From: Christiangramia sediminis
Lineage (GTDB): Bacteria; Bacteroidota; Bacteroidia; Flavobacteriales; Flavobacteriaceae
Assembly (NCBI RefSeq): GCF_020552705.1
Contig: NZ_JAJBZG010000001.1
Span: forward strand, 186,001 to 250,000
DNA length: 64,000 nucleotides
Direction of reading: 5' to 3'
The translations under genes were made by a program, and so were the position numbers. This document shows, in pieces, positions 29,102 to 37,585 of the stretch. The notes beneath the pieces are model-generated. The model worked only from the letters and a program-made list of their open reading frames with translations. It did no database searches and was not told the origin of the DNA. Positions within the stretch are counted from its first letter, which is position 1, and each line of letters begins with the position of its first letter.

Positions 29102-29499
29102 GTATTCTGTTCTAAGATTTCAACTAACTTCTCTTTACTCGACTTTTCAACTTTACTTAAGTCGAATTCATATTTCTTTTTCCCGATTTTGTATATGGTT
29201 AATTTATCATCATCTATTTGGAATTTTCTTATTTTTCTGAAGCTAAATCCTTTACCAAAGAAGTTTTTGATTCTAATATTTATTCCTTCCTTATTCCAGG
29301 AAACAGAATATCTAAAAATTAGCATTTTGCACCATATTAAAATCAGGCATAAATGTCCTAGAACTCTTAAAAATTTATCTAAATTTTCAATCTTTTCTGT
29401 GAAGTAATCAATGCCAGAAATTAGAAAACATAAGATTGAAATACCTAATAATATCCCATTTTGTAGACTTTGTAGTTTATCGAAATAAATTTTTCTCAT
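29062..29499 (-). CDS. Two-helix membrane protein with PH-like domain (cassette 14)
   Basis: 145 aa. Two membrane helices (about 14-32 and 42-62) precede a basic beta-rich region (WNKEGINIRIKNFFGKGFSF, KLTIYKIGKKKYEFDLSKVE) that resembles bacterial PH-like/YdbT-type domains. The last 13 residues (VGNNDSPQITGN) are read from the attC-like repeat itself, because no stop occurs before it. The normal end was therefore probably lost or never needed. Confidence 0.65.
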   Translation of the reverse strand: MRKIYFDKLQSLQNGILLGISILCFLISGIDYFTEKIENLDKFLRVLGHLCLILIWCKMLIFRYSVSWNKEGINIRIKNFFGKGFSFRKIRKFQIDDDKLTIYKIGKKKYEFDLSKVEKSSKEKLVEILEQNTVGNNDSPQITGN

Positions 29500-29597
29500 G
29501 TTTTAAATTCTATAATTTCTTTAATGAATCAGATTGATAATTCTTTTGCTTCAGTTAGAATTAATCATTATGGATTTAAAATTCAAATGCACTTTCA

Positions 29598-29738
29598 AAA
29601 TATTGTGGGTCCCGGTTACCGCAAGTTGCGAGAGTCAGGACGTGGAATTGTCGAATTAGTGGTTTTAATAATTTGGTCTCTAAAATAACAATTTTCATTT
29701 AGCTACCCGTTATTTGCAGTGAACCGCTGTTGTGCGCA
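29598..29738 (-). repeat. attC-like repeat 13 (subfamily I)
   Basis: Arms GGTTACCGCAAGTTGCGAG and CCCGTTATTTGCAGTGAACCG. The low-end core AAC is mutated (TGTGGGTCCC), so recombination at this border may be blocked. High-end box GTTGTGCGCA matches 8 of 10 to the cassette 13 start. Confidence 0.85.
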
Positions 29739-29740
29739 GT

Positions 29741-30673
29741 TTAATTAACTCCAATTATGAGGTTAATTGGTAAATGGTCAGAACCAATATCAGGCCCCGT
29801 ATTTCTTTCAATCACCTTTAAATGATCTGAGACTAAGATATGGTCTAAAGTTGTTTGAAATACTTTAAGACTTGCTGGCCAAGTTGGTAAAAGTCCAAAC
29901 CCAAATCTACTATCTTTTAAATCTTTATTTATTAGTTGATTAAAATGATTAGAGAAAGAAGATGTATTGAAGTCTCCAACTATTATTAGGTTATCTGAGA
30001 ATCGAGGTCGGTTAAGAATTATATTAGCTAATTGTTTATTTCTGTTCTCGAAAGTTTCCTGGCTTATAGGAGGAACAGGATGAGTTGCAATAATTGAAAA
30101 GTTATGATTTTCAATTTTTAAGTCGCTAACAATTGAAGGTTTGTTATTTAATTCAAAGTAATCAATGGCACTTCTCATTTTATATTTACTCAATAAAGCA
30201 ATTCCAAAATTATCTGATCGTGGAACTATTTCTTTGGATTTATATTTATCCATTATGGGAGATAATTTTTCCAGCCAATTTGGAGTTAGCTCCATTAAAA
30301 TTAATATGTCTGGATCTTCTTGGTTAATGTATTTTAAGACTAAATCATCTTGAGAATTACTGGAAAAGAGATTAATACTTGTAATCTTAACTTCCTTTCC
30401 AGAATTGAAGTTTTCTGATTTTATATAGTATGGAACTATATAATAAAAATTCCAAAGGAAACAAGCACTTAGCATTAAAAGGGCGGCTAATTTCTTCTTT
30501 AGAAAGAAGATCGTAGGGAAAACTAATAATACAGAGATTACTAAATATTGAAATTTAAAGTTTGAAAATATATCTATTAACCAATAGTTAGAAATAATGT
30601 TTGGTAAGAATGAAACTAATAGAACTCCAATAATTAATAGCCAAGTCAGATTCTTTAAAGACAATACTTTCAT
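29741..30673 (-). CDS. Endonuclease/exonuclease/phosphatase family membrane protein (cassette 13)
   Basis: 310 aa. Three N-terminal membrane helices (about 10-28, 42-57, 63-85) precede an EEP catalytic domain (about 95-310): ITSINLFSSN, DILILMELTP (catalytic Glu), VGDFNTSSFS (Asp-Asn) and GSDHLPINL (catalytic Asp-His). Membrane-anchored EEP proteins are common in Bacteroidota, and their substrates (DNA, lipids, phosphoesters) vary. ATG lies only 20 bases from the crossover. Confidence 0.87.
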   Translation of the reverse strand: MKVLSLKNLTWLLIIGVLLVSFLPNIISNYWLIDIFSNFKFQYLVISVLLVFPTIFFLKKKLAALLMLSACFLWNFYYIVPYYIKSENFNSGKEVKITSINLFSSNSQDDLVLKYINQEDPDILILMELTPNWLEKLSPIMDKYKSKEIVPRSDNFGIALLSKYKMRSAIDYFELNNKPSIVSDLKIENHNFSIIATHPVPPISQETFENRNKQLANIILNRPRFSDNLIIVGDFNTSSFSNHFNQLINKDLKDSRFGFGLLPTWPASLKVFQTTLDHILVSDHLKVIERNTGPDIGSDHLPINLIIGVN

Positions 30674-30683
30674 AAAGTTAAAT

Positions 30684-30822
30684 TTTGCACAACGGCGGTG
30701 TTTATAGCTAGTTAGCGGAATAGGGGACTCGGGTTTGTCGGCTTGGTATTGGTTTGTTGGTTAAGTTAATTATTTTCTTTCTAACGGTGCCGCTTATTGG
30801 TGATGAACCTATGTTGGTAAAA
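30684..30822 (-). repeat. attC-like repeat 12 (subfamily II)
   Basis: Low-end box TTTGCACAAC, high-end box GTTGGTAAAA. The latter is complementary in 9 of 10 positions to the start box of cassette 12 (TTTTAGCAAC). Confidence 0.85.
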
Positions 30823-30872
30823 GTACGAAAGTCCCCAAATTTAATTATTTCAATTGTTATAGTATGGTATTG

Positions 30873-31534
30873 TTACGCTAAACCAAAATAAATACAAATT
30901 AAAGCAATGGTATCAAAAAAACCATGGACAGCAATAACAAACCACAAATCGTATTTGCGTAAATAAAATACCAATGCCAAGAGTGCTCCTATAGTCCCTG
31001 AAACTAACTGTCCAGTTATTCCTTGATAACTATGCATATATCCAAAAAAGACGGCAAACAAGACTATATTAAGAAAAATACTAACCTTGCCATCTCCAAA
31101 GAATTTTACAAACTGTCGCATAAAATAACCGCGGAAGATAATTTCCTCTCCAAATCCTGCCGTAATCCAGACAACTAATAAGGCAATTAAACAGGCCTGG
31201 AGATTACCTTTTAATTGATCAAAACTTGAATAATCTATTGGCATTCCCGTGAGCTTGTGACTCCAGGGACTAATATAAAAACATAAAAAGCAAAGAGGCA
31301 TAATGCCACTAATGGAGCCAGTATGAGGATATTTTTGAATGTGAATTTTTCACGTTGAAATCCAAGTGCTGAAAATGGTTTTCCCCTATACTCTATATAA
31401 TTCGCTATTATAATTAATATAGAAATGATAATGTTTTCTATATAACTAATATGTATTGGCCCAAACCATAAAAAGCATATGATTGCAAGGGTAATTATGG
31501 GAGTTAATGTTCGTCGTAACCTTATATTGTTCAT
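30873..31534 (-). pseudogene. CPBP intramembrane protease, frameshifted (cassette 12)
   Basis: Two overlapping minus-strand frames, 31235-31534 and 30873-31301, together make one CPBP protease of about 220 aa. The first encodes the N-terminal helices up to VPGVT, the second resumes at KLTGMPIDYSSF and carries the motifs GEEIIFRG (EExxxR), FGYMHS and HGFFD. Adding one A near 31255 (GTCAC-AAGC) restores a single frame. It is downstream of the LytTR gene in the same cassette. True mutation or assembly error are both possible. Confidence 0.8.
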
Positions 31535-31660
31535 TTAATTTTGATTTTAAATTCCTTACGAATTAATGAACAAAATCTCTCAAAGCCCCCTTAAATGCTT
31601 ATGCTTTTACCGAATGGTTATAAATGAATGTCTGAATAGTCGCTAATCTTTTAGTATGAT

Positions 31661-32497
31661 TTACTGGAACCAATTCAGAAATGTTTTCCGTTTGTAACGA
31701 CTGATATTGATTTTACCAATTGAATCATTTTGAATAGATGATTTTAACCAAATAAGCAACTTACCATTTTCAATCTTTTCAATTTGTTCAATAGCATCTT
31801 TATGGACAATAATTTGCCGATTGGCTCTAAAAAACAATTGATCGTTAATCTTTTCTTCAAGATCATTCAATGTGAAATCTGTAGTTATTATTGTACCATC
31901 AATTTGAATAGTATATACAATCTTATTTTCGCTATAGAAGCACGCAATATTTTCATAGGTCAACTTAGTTGTTTTCGCGCCACTTTCAATAGTAATTTCG
32001 GCATCTTTCATGGATAATTTGTACAAATTGTAAATGTCTAGTGCATACAATAAGCCTATAAGTATAAAACTCAATAACAAGGTGATTATCAAACCAATTA
32101 ATAAAGAGTAGAATTCCATTTGTCCTCCTGCAACAATTTCAAAACCAATATTTAAAGGAATATACATGATGGTAATATATCCCAGAGTAGAAGCAATAAA
32201 CCGAACTATGCTGTTAATTTCTACCTTTTTAGACAAATACTTCTTCTTATAAAATTGAAAATTAATATCCGCTATGATTCCAATAAGAATACATAAAACA
32301 ATAGATGACAGAAAACCTTCTAAAGGGAATCTATAAGATTCACTGCCTGGGAAACTATCGCGGGTTGCTAGATGATTTACTACTAACGAAAAAAGGATAA
32401 ATACAATTAATTTTTCAAACCATAGCCATGCAGTGCTACCGGAAACTGTATGCCAAATATTTTTTAAATTATTCTTAGATGGTTTTGTAGTACTCAT
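31661..32497 (-). CDS. Membrane LytTR-type DNA-binding regulator (cassette 12)
   Basis: 278 aa. Four membrane helices occupy about 20-160, then a LytTR domain (about 180-278) with ENIACFYSENKIVYTI, FFRANRQIIVHKDAIEQIE and ISRYKRKTFLNWF. Membrane-LytTR fusions are common in Flavobacteriia and may sense envelope signals directly. A regulator inside a cassette, paired with a CPBP protease, suggests a small self-contained signalling unit. The 209-base leader is long for this array and may contain its promoter. Confidence 0.87.
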   Translation of the reverse strand: MSTTKPSKNNLKNIWHTVSGSTAWLWFEKLIVFILFSLVVNHLATRDSFPGSESYRFPLEGFLSSIVLCILIGIIADINFQFYKKKYLSKKVEINSIVRFIASTLGYITIMYIPLNIGFEIVAGGQMEFYSLLIGLIITLLLSFILIGLLYALDIYNLYKLSMKDAEITIESGAKTTKLTYENIACFYSENKIVYTIQIDGTIITTDFTLNDLEEKINDQLFFRANRQIIVHKDAIEQIEKIENGKLLIWLKSSIQNDSIGKINISRYKRKTFLNWFQ

Positions 32498-32696
32498 GAA
32501 ATTAAAAGCTTCATTTTGTCAGCTTCAAAAGTAAAGAATAATTTTTCCTTTATGTTTTAGAGAGAATGTTGCTTGTCATACATAGAATTCATTTTATTAT
32601 TCTTCTACTCATTTAATAGAAGCAAATTCTGTCGTTAATTGTAAAAGGGATCCGTGATAAAGTGGAAAGTTACTATGAAGAATCTTTCTTGAGTAT
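32498..32696. other. Leader of cassette 12
   Basis: About 200 bases without a coding frame between the crossover of repeat 11 and the LytTR gene. AT-rich; a promoter here is likely but no clear box stands out. Confidence 0.35.
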
Positions 32697-32836
32697 TTTT
32701 AGCAACGTCTCCGGTTACCGCAAGTTGCGGGAATAAGGACGCTGATTTGTCGGATTAGTGGTTTTAATAATTGGTCTCTAAAATAACAATTTTCACCTAG
32801 CTACCCGTTATTTGCGGAGAACGGTTGTTGGCAACT
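32697..32836 (-). repeat. attC-like repeat 11 (subfamily I)
   Basis: Low-end box TTTTAGCAAC (start of cassette 12), high-end box GTTGGCAACT (end of cassette 11, 9 of 10 complementary to its start). Arms GGTTACCGCAAGTTGCGGG and CCCGTTATTTGCGGAGAACGG. Confidence 0.88.
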
Positions 32837-32840
32837 GGCC

Positions 32841-34499
32841 TTATTCAGTTTTAATATAAGGTAGAATGTATTTTTCTAATATTTTTTCTGGTTGTTGTGT
32901 TTTTGAGTTTCTGTAATTTCCAGATGTTATTACAACGACCATTTCCAATTTTGGTAGTATGAAAATATATTGTCCACCAGCACCTCTTGCCTCGATTGAT
33001 TCTATAGAATCTCCGTTAAGTTCATAATTGTAATGCCACCATAAATAACCGTATCCGTTTTCATCAGCTGTATTTTCTAAAACACGATAATTTTTAAAAG
33101 AATCGTTTATCCACTTCTCTGACAAGATTTGTTTTCCGTTTGATTTACCTTTGTTAAGATACAATTTTCCGAACTTCATCATATCTCTTGGGGTCAAATA
33201 CATTCCACCACCAAAATATGGACGACCGGTCATATCCGTTTGTATTATATAATTTGAAATTTCCAGCTTTTGAAATAAGTTTTTGTCCATAAATATCTCC
33301 AATGGTTCAGAAATAATAGAGTCCATCGCTACGCCAACAAGGTATGGATTTGCAGACCCATAGTTAGCGTGTTTATTAGGCTCATTAATCATTGGCGCGT
33401 CTAAAATCGTTTTAATCCAGTCTTGGGTAGGTTGATAGTTGTCTTCTGATGCTACTGATTTTCGTTTGATACCAAAATCAACAGCATCCAAGCCCGAACT
33501 CATAGTCAAAAGACTTTTGATGTCGATTTTACTATTTAGACTGTCTTTATTGATTTGGTATTTTTTAGGTAAAAATTCAAAAATGGATTGGTCCACAGTA
33601 TTAAATAAATATTTGTCTTTTGCGATACCCACTATGGCAGAAGAAATACTTTTTGATGCTGAACGCATATCGTGTGGAATTTTTGAATTGTAGCCATCAA
33701 AATAGTTTTCATAAATTATTTTGCCATTTTTTGAAATCAGAACAGAATGCGTATTAGGTAGAGAATCTTTTAAAATGAGTGATTCCATTTCTGTAAGTTG
33801 AAGATTCCCGTTAATTTTATTTGTTGCAAAATCACCTATTTTCCAATTGCTTTGAGATTTTTTTAAGCCTGTCTGCATTACTAAACTATTTCCTAAATAA
33901 ATTCCCAATTGAATTTTATGAGAAAATAGTTTCCCTTTAAATTTCAGTCCTGTTTTAAAATCTACAAAGGAAATACTGTCATTTTTCTTTTGAAAATTTG
34001 CACACCAAGTTCCAGTAAAACGGTCATCGGCAAGAATAGGATATGCTTGATACTCGTTATCAGAACCGTTTTCTACACTTAAATAAAAATTTAGAGATTT
34101 AAGTTCATCCACCATCAATATATTCCAAGTTCCTAAAAAAGTGTTAGTTTTCGACTTGGTTAATTTTATTTGATATAACAATAGGCCAGATTTGATGAAC
34201 CCGTTTATTTCTTTGCTATTTTCCGACAAATCTCCCGTAAATGATAAATCTTCACTTATAGGAATTTTAATAAGTTTATCTGTATCAAAATTGAATGCTG
34301 TATGAATTATATTTTTATCATTAGAAATTTTAAAAACAGCATTTTCAGTGTGTAAACCTTCTATTACCACTGTGAAATTGAATGTTTTTGAATTTTCTAT
34401 TTTCCCCTCCCAACTGCTTGTGTAATCCGCCATATTTTGGCCTGAAACACTAAATGTAGGAATTATAAAAAAGAAGATAAGAATTCCTTGAAATTTCAT
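32841..34499 (-). CDS. Secreted serine hydrolase, beta-lactamase family (cassette 11)
   Basis: 552 aa with a signal peptide ending SVSGQ. The first 230 residues form a beta-rich accessory region. The class C-type serine hydrolase domain follows with SASK (SxxK, near residue 279), a YGSAN segment near the expected YxN, and RGAGGQYIFI near the KTG position. This fold covers esterases, DD-peptidases and beta-lactamases; nothing proves drug hydrolysis. It shares its cassette with the AraC regulator. Confidence 0.85.
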   Translation of the reverse strand: MKFQGILIFFFIIPTFSVSGQNMADYTSSWEGKIENSKTFNFTVVIEGLHTENAVFKISNDKNIIHTAFNFDTDKLIKIPISEDLSFTGDLSENSKEINGFIKSGLLLYQIKLTKSKTNTFLGTWNILMVDELKSLNFYLSVENGSDNEYQAYPILADDRFTGTWCANFQKKNDSISFVDFKTGLKFKGKLFSHKIQLGIYLGNSLVMQTGLKKSQSNWKIGDFATNKINGNLQLTEMESLILKDSLPNTHSVLISKNGKIIYENYFDGYNSKIPHDMRSASKSISSAIVGIAKDKYLFNTVDQSIFEFLPKKYQINKDSLNSKIDIKSLLTMSSGLDAVDFGIKRKSVASEDNYQPTQDWIKTILDAPMINEPNKHANYGSANPYLVGVAMDSIISEPLEIFMDKNLFQKLEISNYIIQTDMTGRPYFGGGMYLTPRDMMKFGKLYLNKGKSNGKQILSEKWINDSFKNYRVLENTADENGYGYLWWHYNYELNGDSIESIEARGAGGQYIFILPKLEMVVVITSGNYRNSKTQQPEKILEKYILPYIKTE

Positions 34500-34563
34500 T
34501 TTTGATTGATTTTTGATGAAGAAACAAAGATGAGATTATTTAAACCTCCAAAATTGTATAAAA

Positions 34564-35370
34564 TTAGCATTGGAAAATTTTTTTGAAGAATTTTGAAGGT
34601 GTCGTTTGGTAAATTCTTTTAAAGCTTGTGATAAAATGGCTTTGATCAGAAAAACCACATTGATAGCAAATTTCAGTCATTGAAAACTGGTTTAAAATGA
34701 TCAGGTTAAAAGCTTGGTTGACTTTTATTAGTCTTATGTAGTTTCCTAAACTTGTTCCAAAATATCTACTAAATTCTCTTGATAAATGTACTGGATGTAG
34801 GCCTATAATTGAGCTCAAATTTTTTAGAGAATAATCGATTTGTTCTTCAAATAGTAGTTCTTGAAGTTTTTTTACCCAAATAGGATTTTTTGAATTTTGG
34901 TCTTTAATTCCCTTAATATTACTGAATATTTCTATCAAGAAAGTGTCTATATTCAAATTTGAAAACTGGTCGTTTATTTTAGATTCAATGAACACTTTGT
35001 TAATTGATTTTTTAATTAATGGATTCTTTAAGTTGATACTTCCTTCAAAATTTGTTGTTTGAATATCAAAATTTGAAAACCAATTTTCATTCATTTCAAT
35101 ATGAAATCCTCTTGTAAATTCCTGTGGTTTTATATTGTAGTGTGCGTCTTGCCAATTATGAAATAATAAACTTCCAGGTTCTAAATAGTAAGATTCGCTT
35201 TTATTAGATTCAAATAATTTGCCTTGAAGCAGATATGTGAAATAAGGATTTTCGTGATAATGCCAATCAACTTTACTGTGAGTATATTCTGTATCGGTAA
35301 GGATAAGATTTTCAAAGGGTAATTTTTGGTAGTGTGTTCCGTAAAACTCGCCTGTTTGTAGTTTGTTCAT
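34564..35370 (-). CDS. AraC family transcriptional regulator (cassette 11)
   Basis: 268 aa. An N-terminal cupin-like sensor region (about 15-100: DWHYHENPYFTYLLQGKL) is followed by two C-terminal AraC helix-turn-helix motifs (about 165-262: LSSIIGLHPVHLSREFSRYF, MTEICYQCGFSDQSHF). It is the first gene of the cassette, 25 bases from the crossover and 64 bases upstream of the serine hydrolase gene, which it may control. Confidence 0.9.
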   Translation of the reverse strand: MNKLQTGEFYGTHYQKLPFENLILTDTEYTHSKVDWHYHENPYFTYLLQGKLFESNKSESYYLEPGSLLFHNWQDAHYNIKPQEFTRGFHIEMNENWFSNFDIQTTNFEGSINLKNPLIKKSINKVFIESKINDQFSNLNIDTFLIEIFSNIKGIKDQNSKNPIWVKKLQELLFEEQIDYSLKNLSSIIGLHPVHLSREFSRYFGTSLGNYIRLIKVNQAFNLIILNQFSMTEICYQCGFSDQSHFITSFKRIYQTTPSKFFKKIFQC

Positions 35371-35554
35371 TCTGTTTCTTCAGCTTGTTGCCAACGGTCT
35401 CGGTTTTCGCCAGTTGGTGGAGTAAGGAACGCGGATTTTTCGGCTTAGTATTGATTTGTCGGTCAAGTTAATTATTTTCTTTCTAGCGCTACCGCTTATT
35501 GGCGATAAACCGTCTTAAGTTTAATTTCTCTAAATTTTAATTGTATAACCAGAA

Positions 35555-35705
35555 AGAACAAAAGAGAGGAATAAGGTTAAATTAACCGTGGGAACTTGAG
35601 ATTCCGTCAACAATGATAATCCCCTCTCTTTTCTACTTTAATTTCGTTTAGTTCTGTGAGACCTGGATCTCGTTTTTAAGTCGATGAAACCAAAGTAGCT
35701 GTTCT
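35555..35705 (+). ncRNA. Candidate bridge RNA of IS110 copy 1
   Basis: Two stem-loops with two-sided internal loops. The target loop is closed by AAAAGAGAGG (35560-35569)/CCTCTCTTTT (35623-35632), with inner hairpin GGAA/TTCC. Its left side carries AACCGT (35584-35589), its right side CAACAA (35608-35613); together they specify AACCGT-TGTTG, the attC-like site used. The donor loop is closed by CTACTTT (35633-35639)/AAAGTAG (35692-35698). It carries TTAGTTCT (35648-35655), equal to the right end, and TTAAG (35676-35680), complementary to CTTAA at the left end. Confidence 0.7.
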
Positions 35706-35721
35706 TTCCAATCATTCTCTT

Positions 35722-36687
35722 ATGGATAAAATTAAACATTTTTACGGAGTAGACATCAGTAAATCATTCTTTGATGTAGTTGATAAGGATGGCAAGCATG
35801 ATCAGTTCTCTAACGATGTAAAAGGCTTTAAAAGCTTACTGAAATTCATTCAGAAAGATAGCCTGGTAGTCATGGAAGCCACTGGTTATTATCATTACAG
35901 ATTAGCTCAATATCTGTATGAGAAAGGTATCACGGTGTCGGTTGTAAATCCACTTTCGGTCAAGCGTTTTATTCAAATGAAGCTCTCTAAGATCAAGACC
36001 GATAAGAGTGACGCTAAAGCGATCTGTGAATATGCTCAGGCTACAAAAGTTCCATTGTATACAGCCAGGAATGCAGTTCAGGCAGAATGCTTGCAGCTGC
36101 TGAGTCTTCAGGATCTTTACCTGAAACAACGAACAGCTGTAAAAAATAAGATCCACGGAGAGAAAGCTCTCGGCACACCTTCGAAGACAGTCACTCGATC
36201 TTTGAATCGTTCGCTAAAGCAGTTAGAGAAGGAACTAGCCCAGATCGAATCCAAGCTGGAATCCTTAGTCAGAGAAACCCAGGAAGATCAACTGGAGCAA
36301 TTAACCAGTATTCCTGGAATGGGAAAGAAAACAGCTATGTTATTAATTGTACTTACCGACGGATTTACAAGTTTTGAAAATGCCAGGCAGCTTTGTTGTT
36401 ATACAGGAATAACTCCAACGATCAGACAATCCGGAACCAGTGTAAGAGGTAGAAGCAGAATTAGCAAGGTTGGAAACCGGAAACTGCGTAATTTATTGTT
36501 CATGTGGAGTTTCACTGCCTGTAAATCTAATAAGGCCTGCAGAGAGATCTATGAACGCATTGTAGAGAAAGGAAAGAGTAAGAAACTGGCGCTAATTGCG
36601 GTGTGTAATAAGCTCCTGAAGCAGGCATTTGCCATAGCTAAATCAGGAACCTATTACCAAGAAAATTATATGTCCAAATTAGCTTAA
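35722..36687 (+). CDS. IS110 family transposase (DEDD recombinase), copy 1
   Basis: 321 aa. The N-terminal RuvC-like DEDD domain has VDISKSFFDVVD (Asp), VVMEATGYYHY (Glu) and TDKSDAKAICEYA (Asp-Asp). The C-terminal Transposase_20 domain has SIPGMGKKTA and the catalytic serine region QSGTSVRGRSRISKVGN. It acts with a bridge RNA to recombine element and target. Length is typical. Identical in translation to copy 2. Confidence 0.96.
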   Translation: MDKIKHFYGVDISKSFFDVVDKDGKHDQFSNDVKGFKSLLKFIQKDSLVVMEATGYYHYRLAQYLYEKGITVSVVNPLSVKRFIQMKLSKIKTDKSDAKAICEYAQATKVPLYTARNAVQAECLQLLSLQDLYLKQRTAVKNKIHGEKALGTPSKTVTRSLNRSLKQLEKELAQIESKLESLVRETQEDQLEQLTSIPGMGKKTAMLLIVLTDGFTSFENARQLCCYTGITPTIRQSGTSVRGRSRISKVGNRKLRNLLFMWSFTACKSNKACREIYERIVEKGKSKKLALIAVCNKLLKQAFAIAKSGTYYQENYMSKLA

Positions 36688-36728
36688 AAGGACTTGGATT
36701 TTACCTTAGTTCTTTGTTGTAACGCGTT

Positions 36729-37352
36729 TTAGTTTTTATTTAAAAATGTTCTATTCTTTTTATATTCTTCAAGTTCTTTTAATTGCTGTTTCAACTCTTG
36801 ATTATATTTATAATTCATATTTATTAGAATTATTTGAATTATTGGAGCTCTATAAACAATCTTTTCAAAATCAGATTCTTGAAAATTAATAATCAGTTTT
36901 TGATTTAATTCTAAATTTCTAAATCCATTTTCCATAGACTGAAATTGTAATTTACCAATATTGTAAATTTTGATATTCTCTTTTTTGTTTTGTAAGTAGA
37001 TTTTATAAGGACATTGATTAAAAATCAAATCATTTGCTAGAAATAAATCGAGTGGAAATTTTTGATATAAATTTTTTATGTTCTTTTCATAAAACTTTTT
37101 TGTTGCTTTGGAGTCAGCTGCTATTGAATTAAGCAGTTCTAGATAATCTTTTTTGCTTCTACTTTCTAATATTCCTTTTTTTATCATTTTATCTTCTAGA
37201 GAAGACATTAAATCATAAAAGTCAGCGCTTACCGGTCTTAAATCTTTTAGACCTTGAGTTACACAATTTCTAAGGTTCAATTCAATTTCTTGATTTTGGC
37301 TTTGACAAGAAGTTGAAAACAATATAAATACTATTAGAAGCTTTTTTAGCAT
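36729..37352 (-). CDS. Lipoprotein of unknown function (cassette 10)
   Basis: 207 aa; lipobox LFSTSC near residue 16. The mature part is helical and charged (KKDYLELLNSIAADSKATKK), with a Lys-rich C-terminus. No family recognised. The end of the gene lies next to the right flank of IS copy 1, only about 9 bases from the element, yet the frame is intact. Confidence 0.68.
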   Translation of the reverse strand: MLKKLLIVFILFSTSCQSQNQEIELNLRNCVTQGLKDLRPVSADFYDLMSSLEDKMIKKGILESRSKKDYLELLNSIAADSKATKKFYEKNIKNLYQKFPLDLFLANDLIFNQCPYKIYLQNKKENIKIYNIGKLQFQSMENGFRNLELNQKLIINFQESDFEKIVYRAPIIQIILINMNYKYNQELKQQLKELEEYKKNRTFLNKN

Positions 37353-37394
37353 AAGAATAAGTTACATTATTTTCTTTGTTGGATCACGTTAAAT

Positions 37395-37534
37395 GCGTTA
37401 CAACGGTCCCGGTTACCGCAAGTTGCGGGAATAAGCACGCGGATTTGTCGGATTAGTGGTTTTAATAATTGGTCTCTAAAATAACAATTTTCCACTAGCT
37501 ACCCGTTATTTGCGGTGAACCGTTGTTGTGGCTA
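37395..37534 (-). repeat. attC-like repeat 9 (subfamily I)
   Basis: Low-end box GCGTTACAAC (start of cassette 10), high-end box GTTGTGGCTA, a perfect 10/10 complement of the start of cassette 9 at 40150-40159, 2.6 kb away. Arms are intact. Confidence 0.92.
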
Positions 37535-37585
37535 GTTTTTGTATTTATTTCTAATATTAAACGCTACAATGGAAAATGCTAGGTT

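Larger units (their letters stand above)
35513..36714 (+). mobile_element. IS110-family insertion sequence, copy 1
   Basis: About 1.2 kb with no terminal inverted repeats, a 5' noncoding end of about 209 bases and a very short 3' end. This is the layout of the IS110 subgroup whose bridge RNA lies in the left end. It starts TCTTAAGTTTAA and ends CCTTAGTTCTT; one T is ambiguous at the junction. It sits after AACCG inside an attC-like repeat, exactly like copy 2 at 44842, and its sequence looks identical to that copy, so transposition was recent. Confidence 0.88.
35386..36725 (-). repeat. attC-like repeat 10 (subfamily II), split by IS110 copy 1
   Basis: Left part 35386-35512 (box TGTTGCCAAC, arm TTTTCGCCAGTTGGTGG, arm CCGCTTATTGGCGATAAACCG); right part about 36714-36725. 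The box GTTGTAACGC at 36716-36725 is a perfect 10/10 complement of the start of cassette 10 (37395-37404). This proves the repeat was continuous before insertion. Confidence 0.88.

Noticed and set aside
35902-36156. Antisense frame inside the IS110 transposase
   Set aside because: It is the shadow of the transposase frame, repeated identically in copy 2 because the elements are identical.
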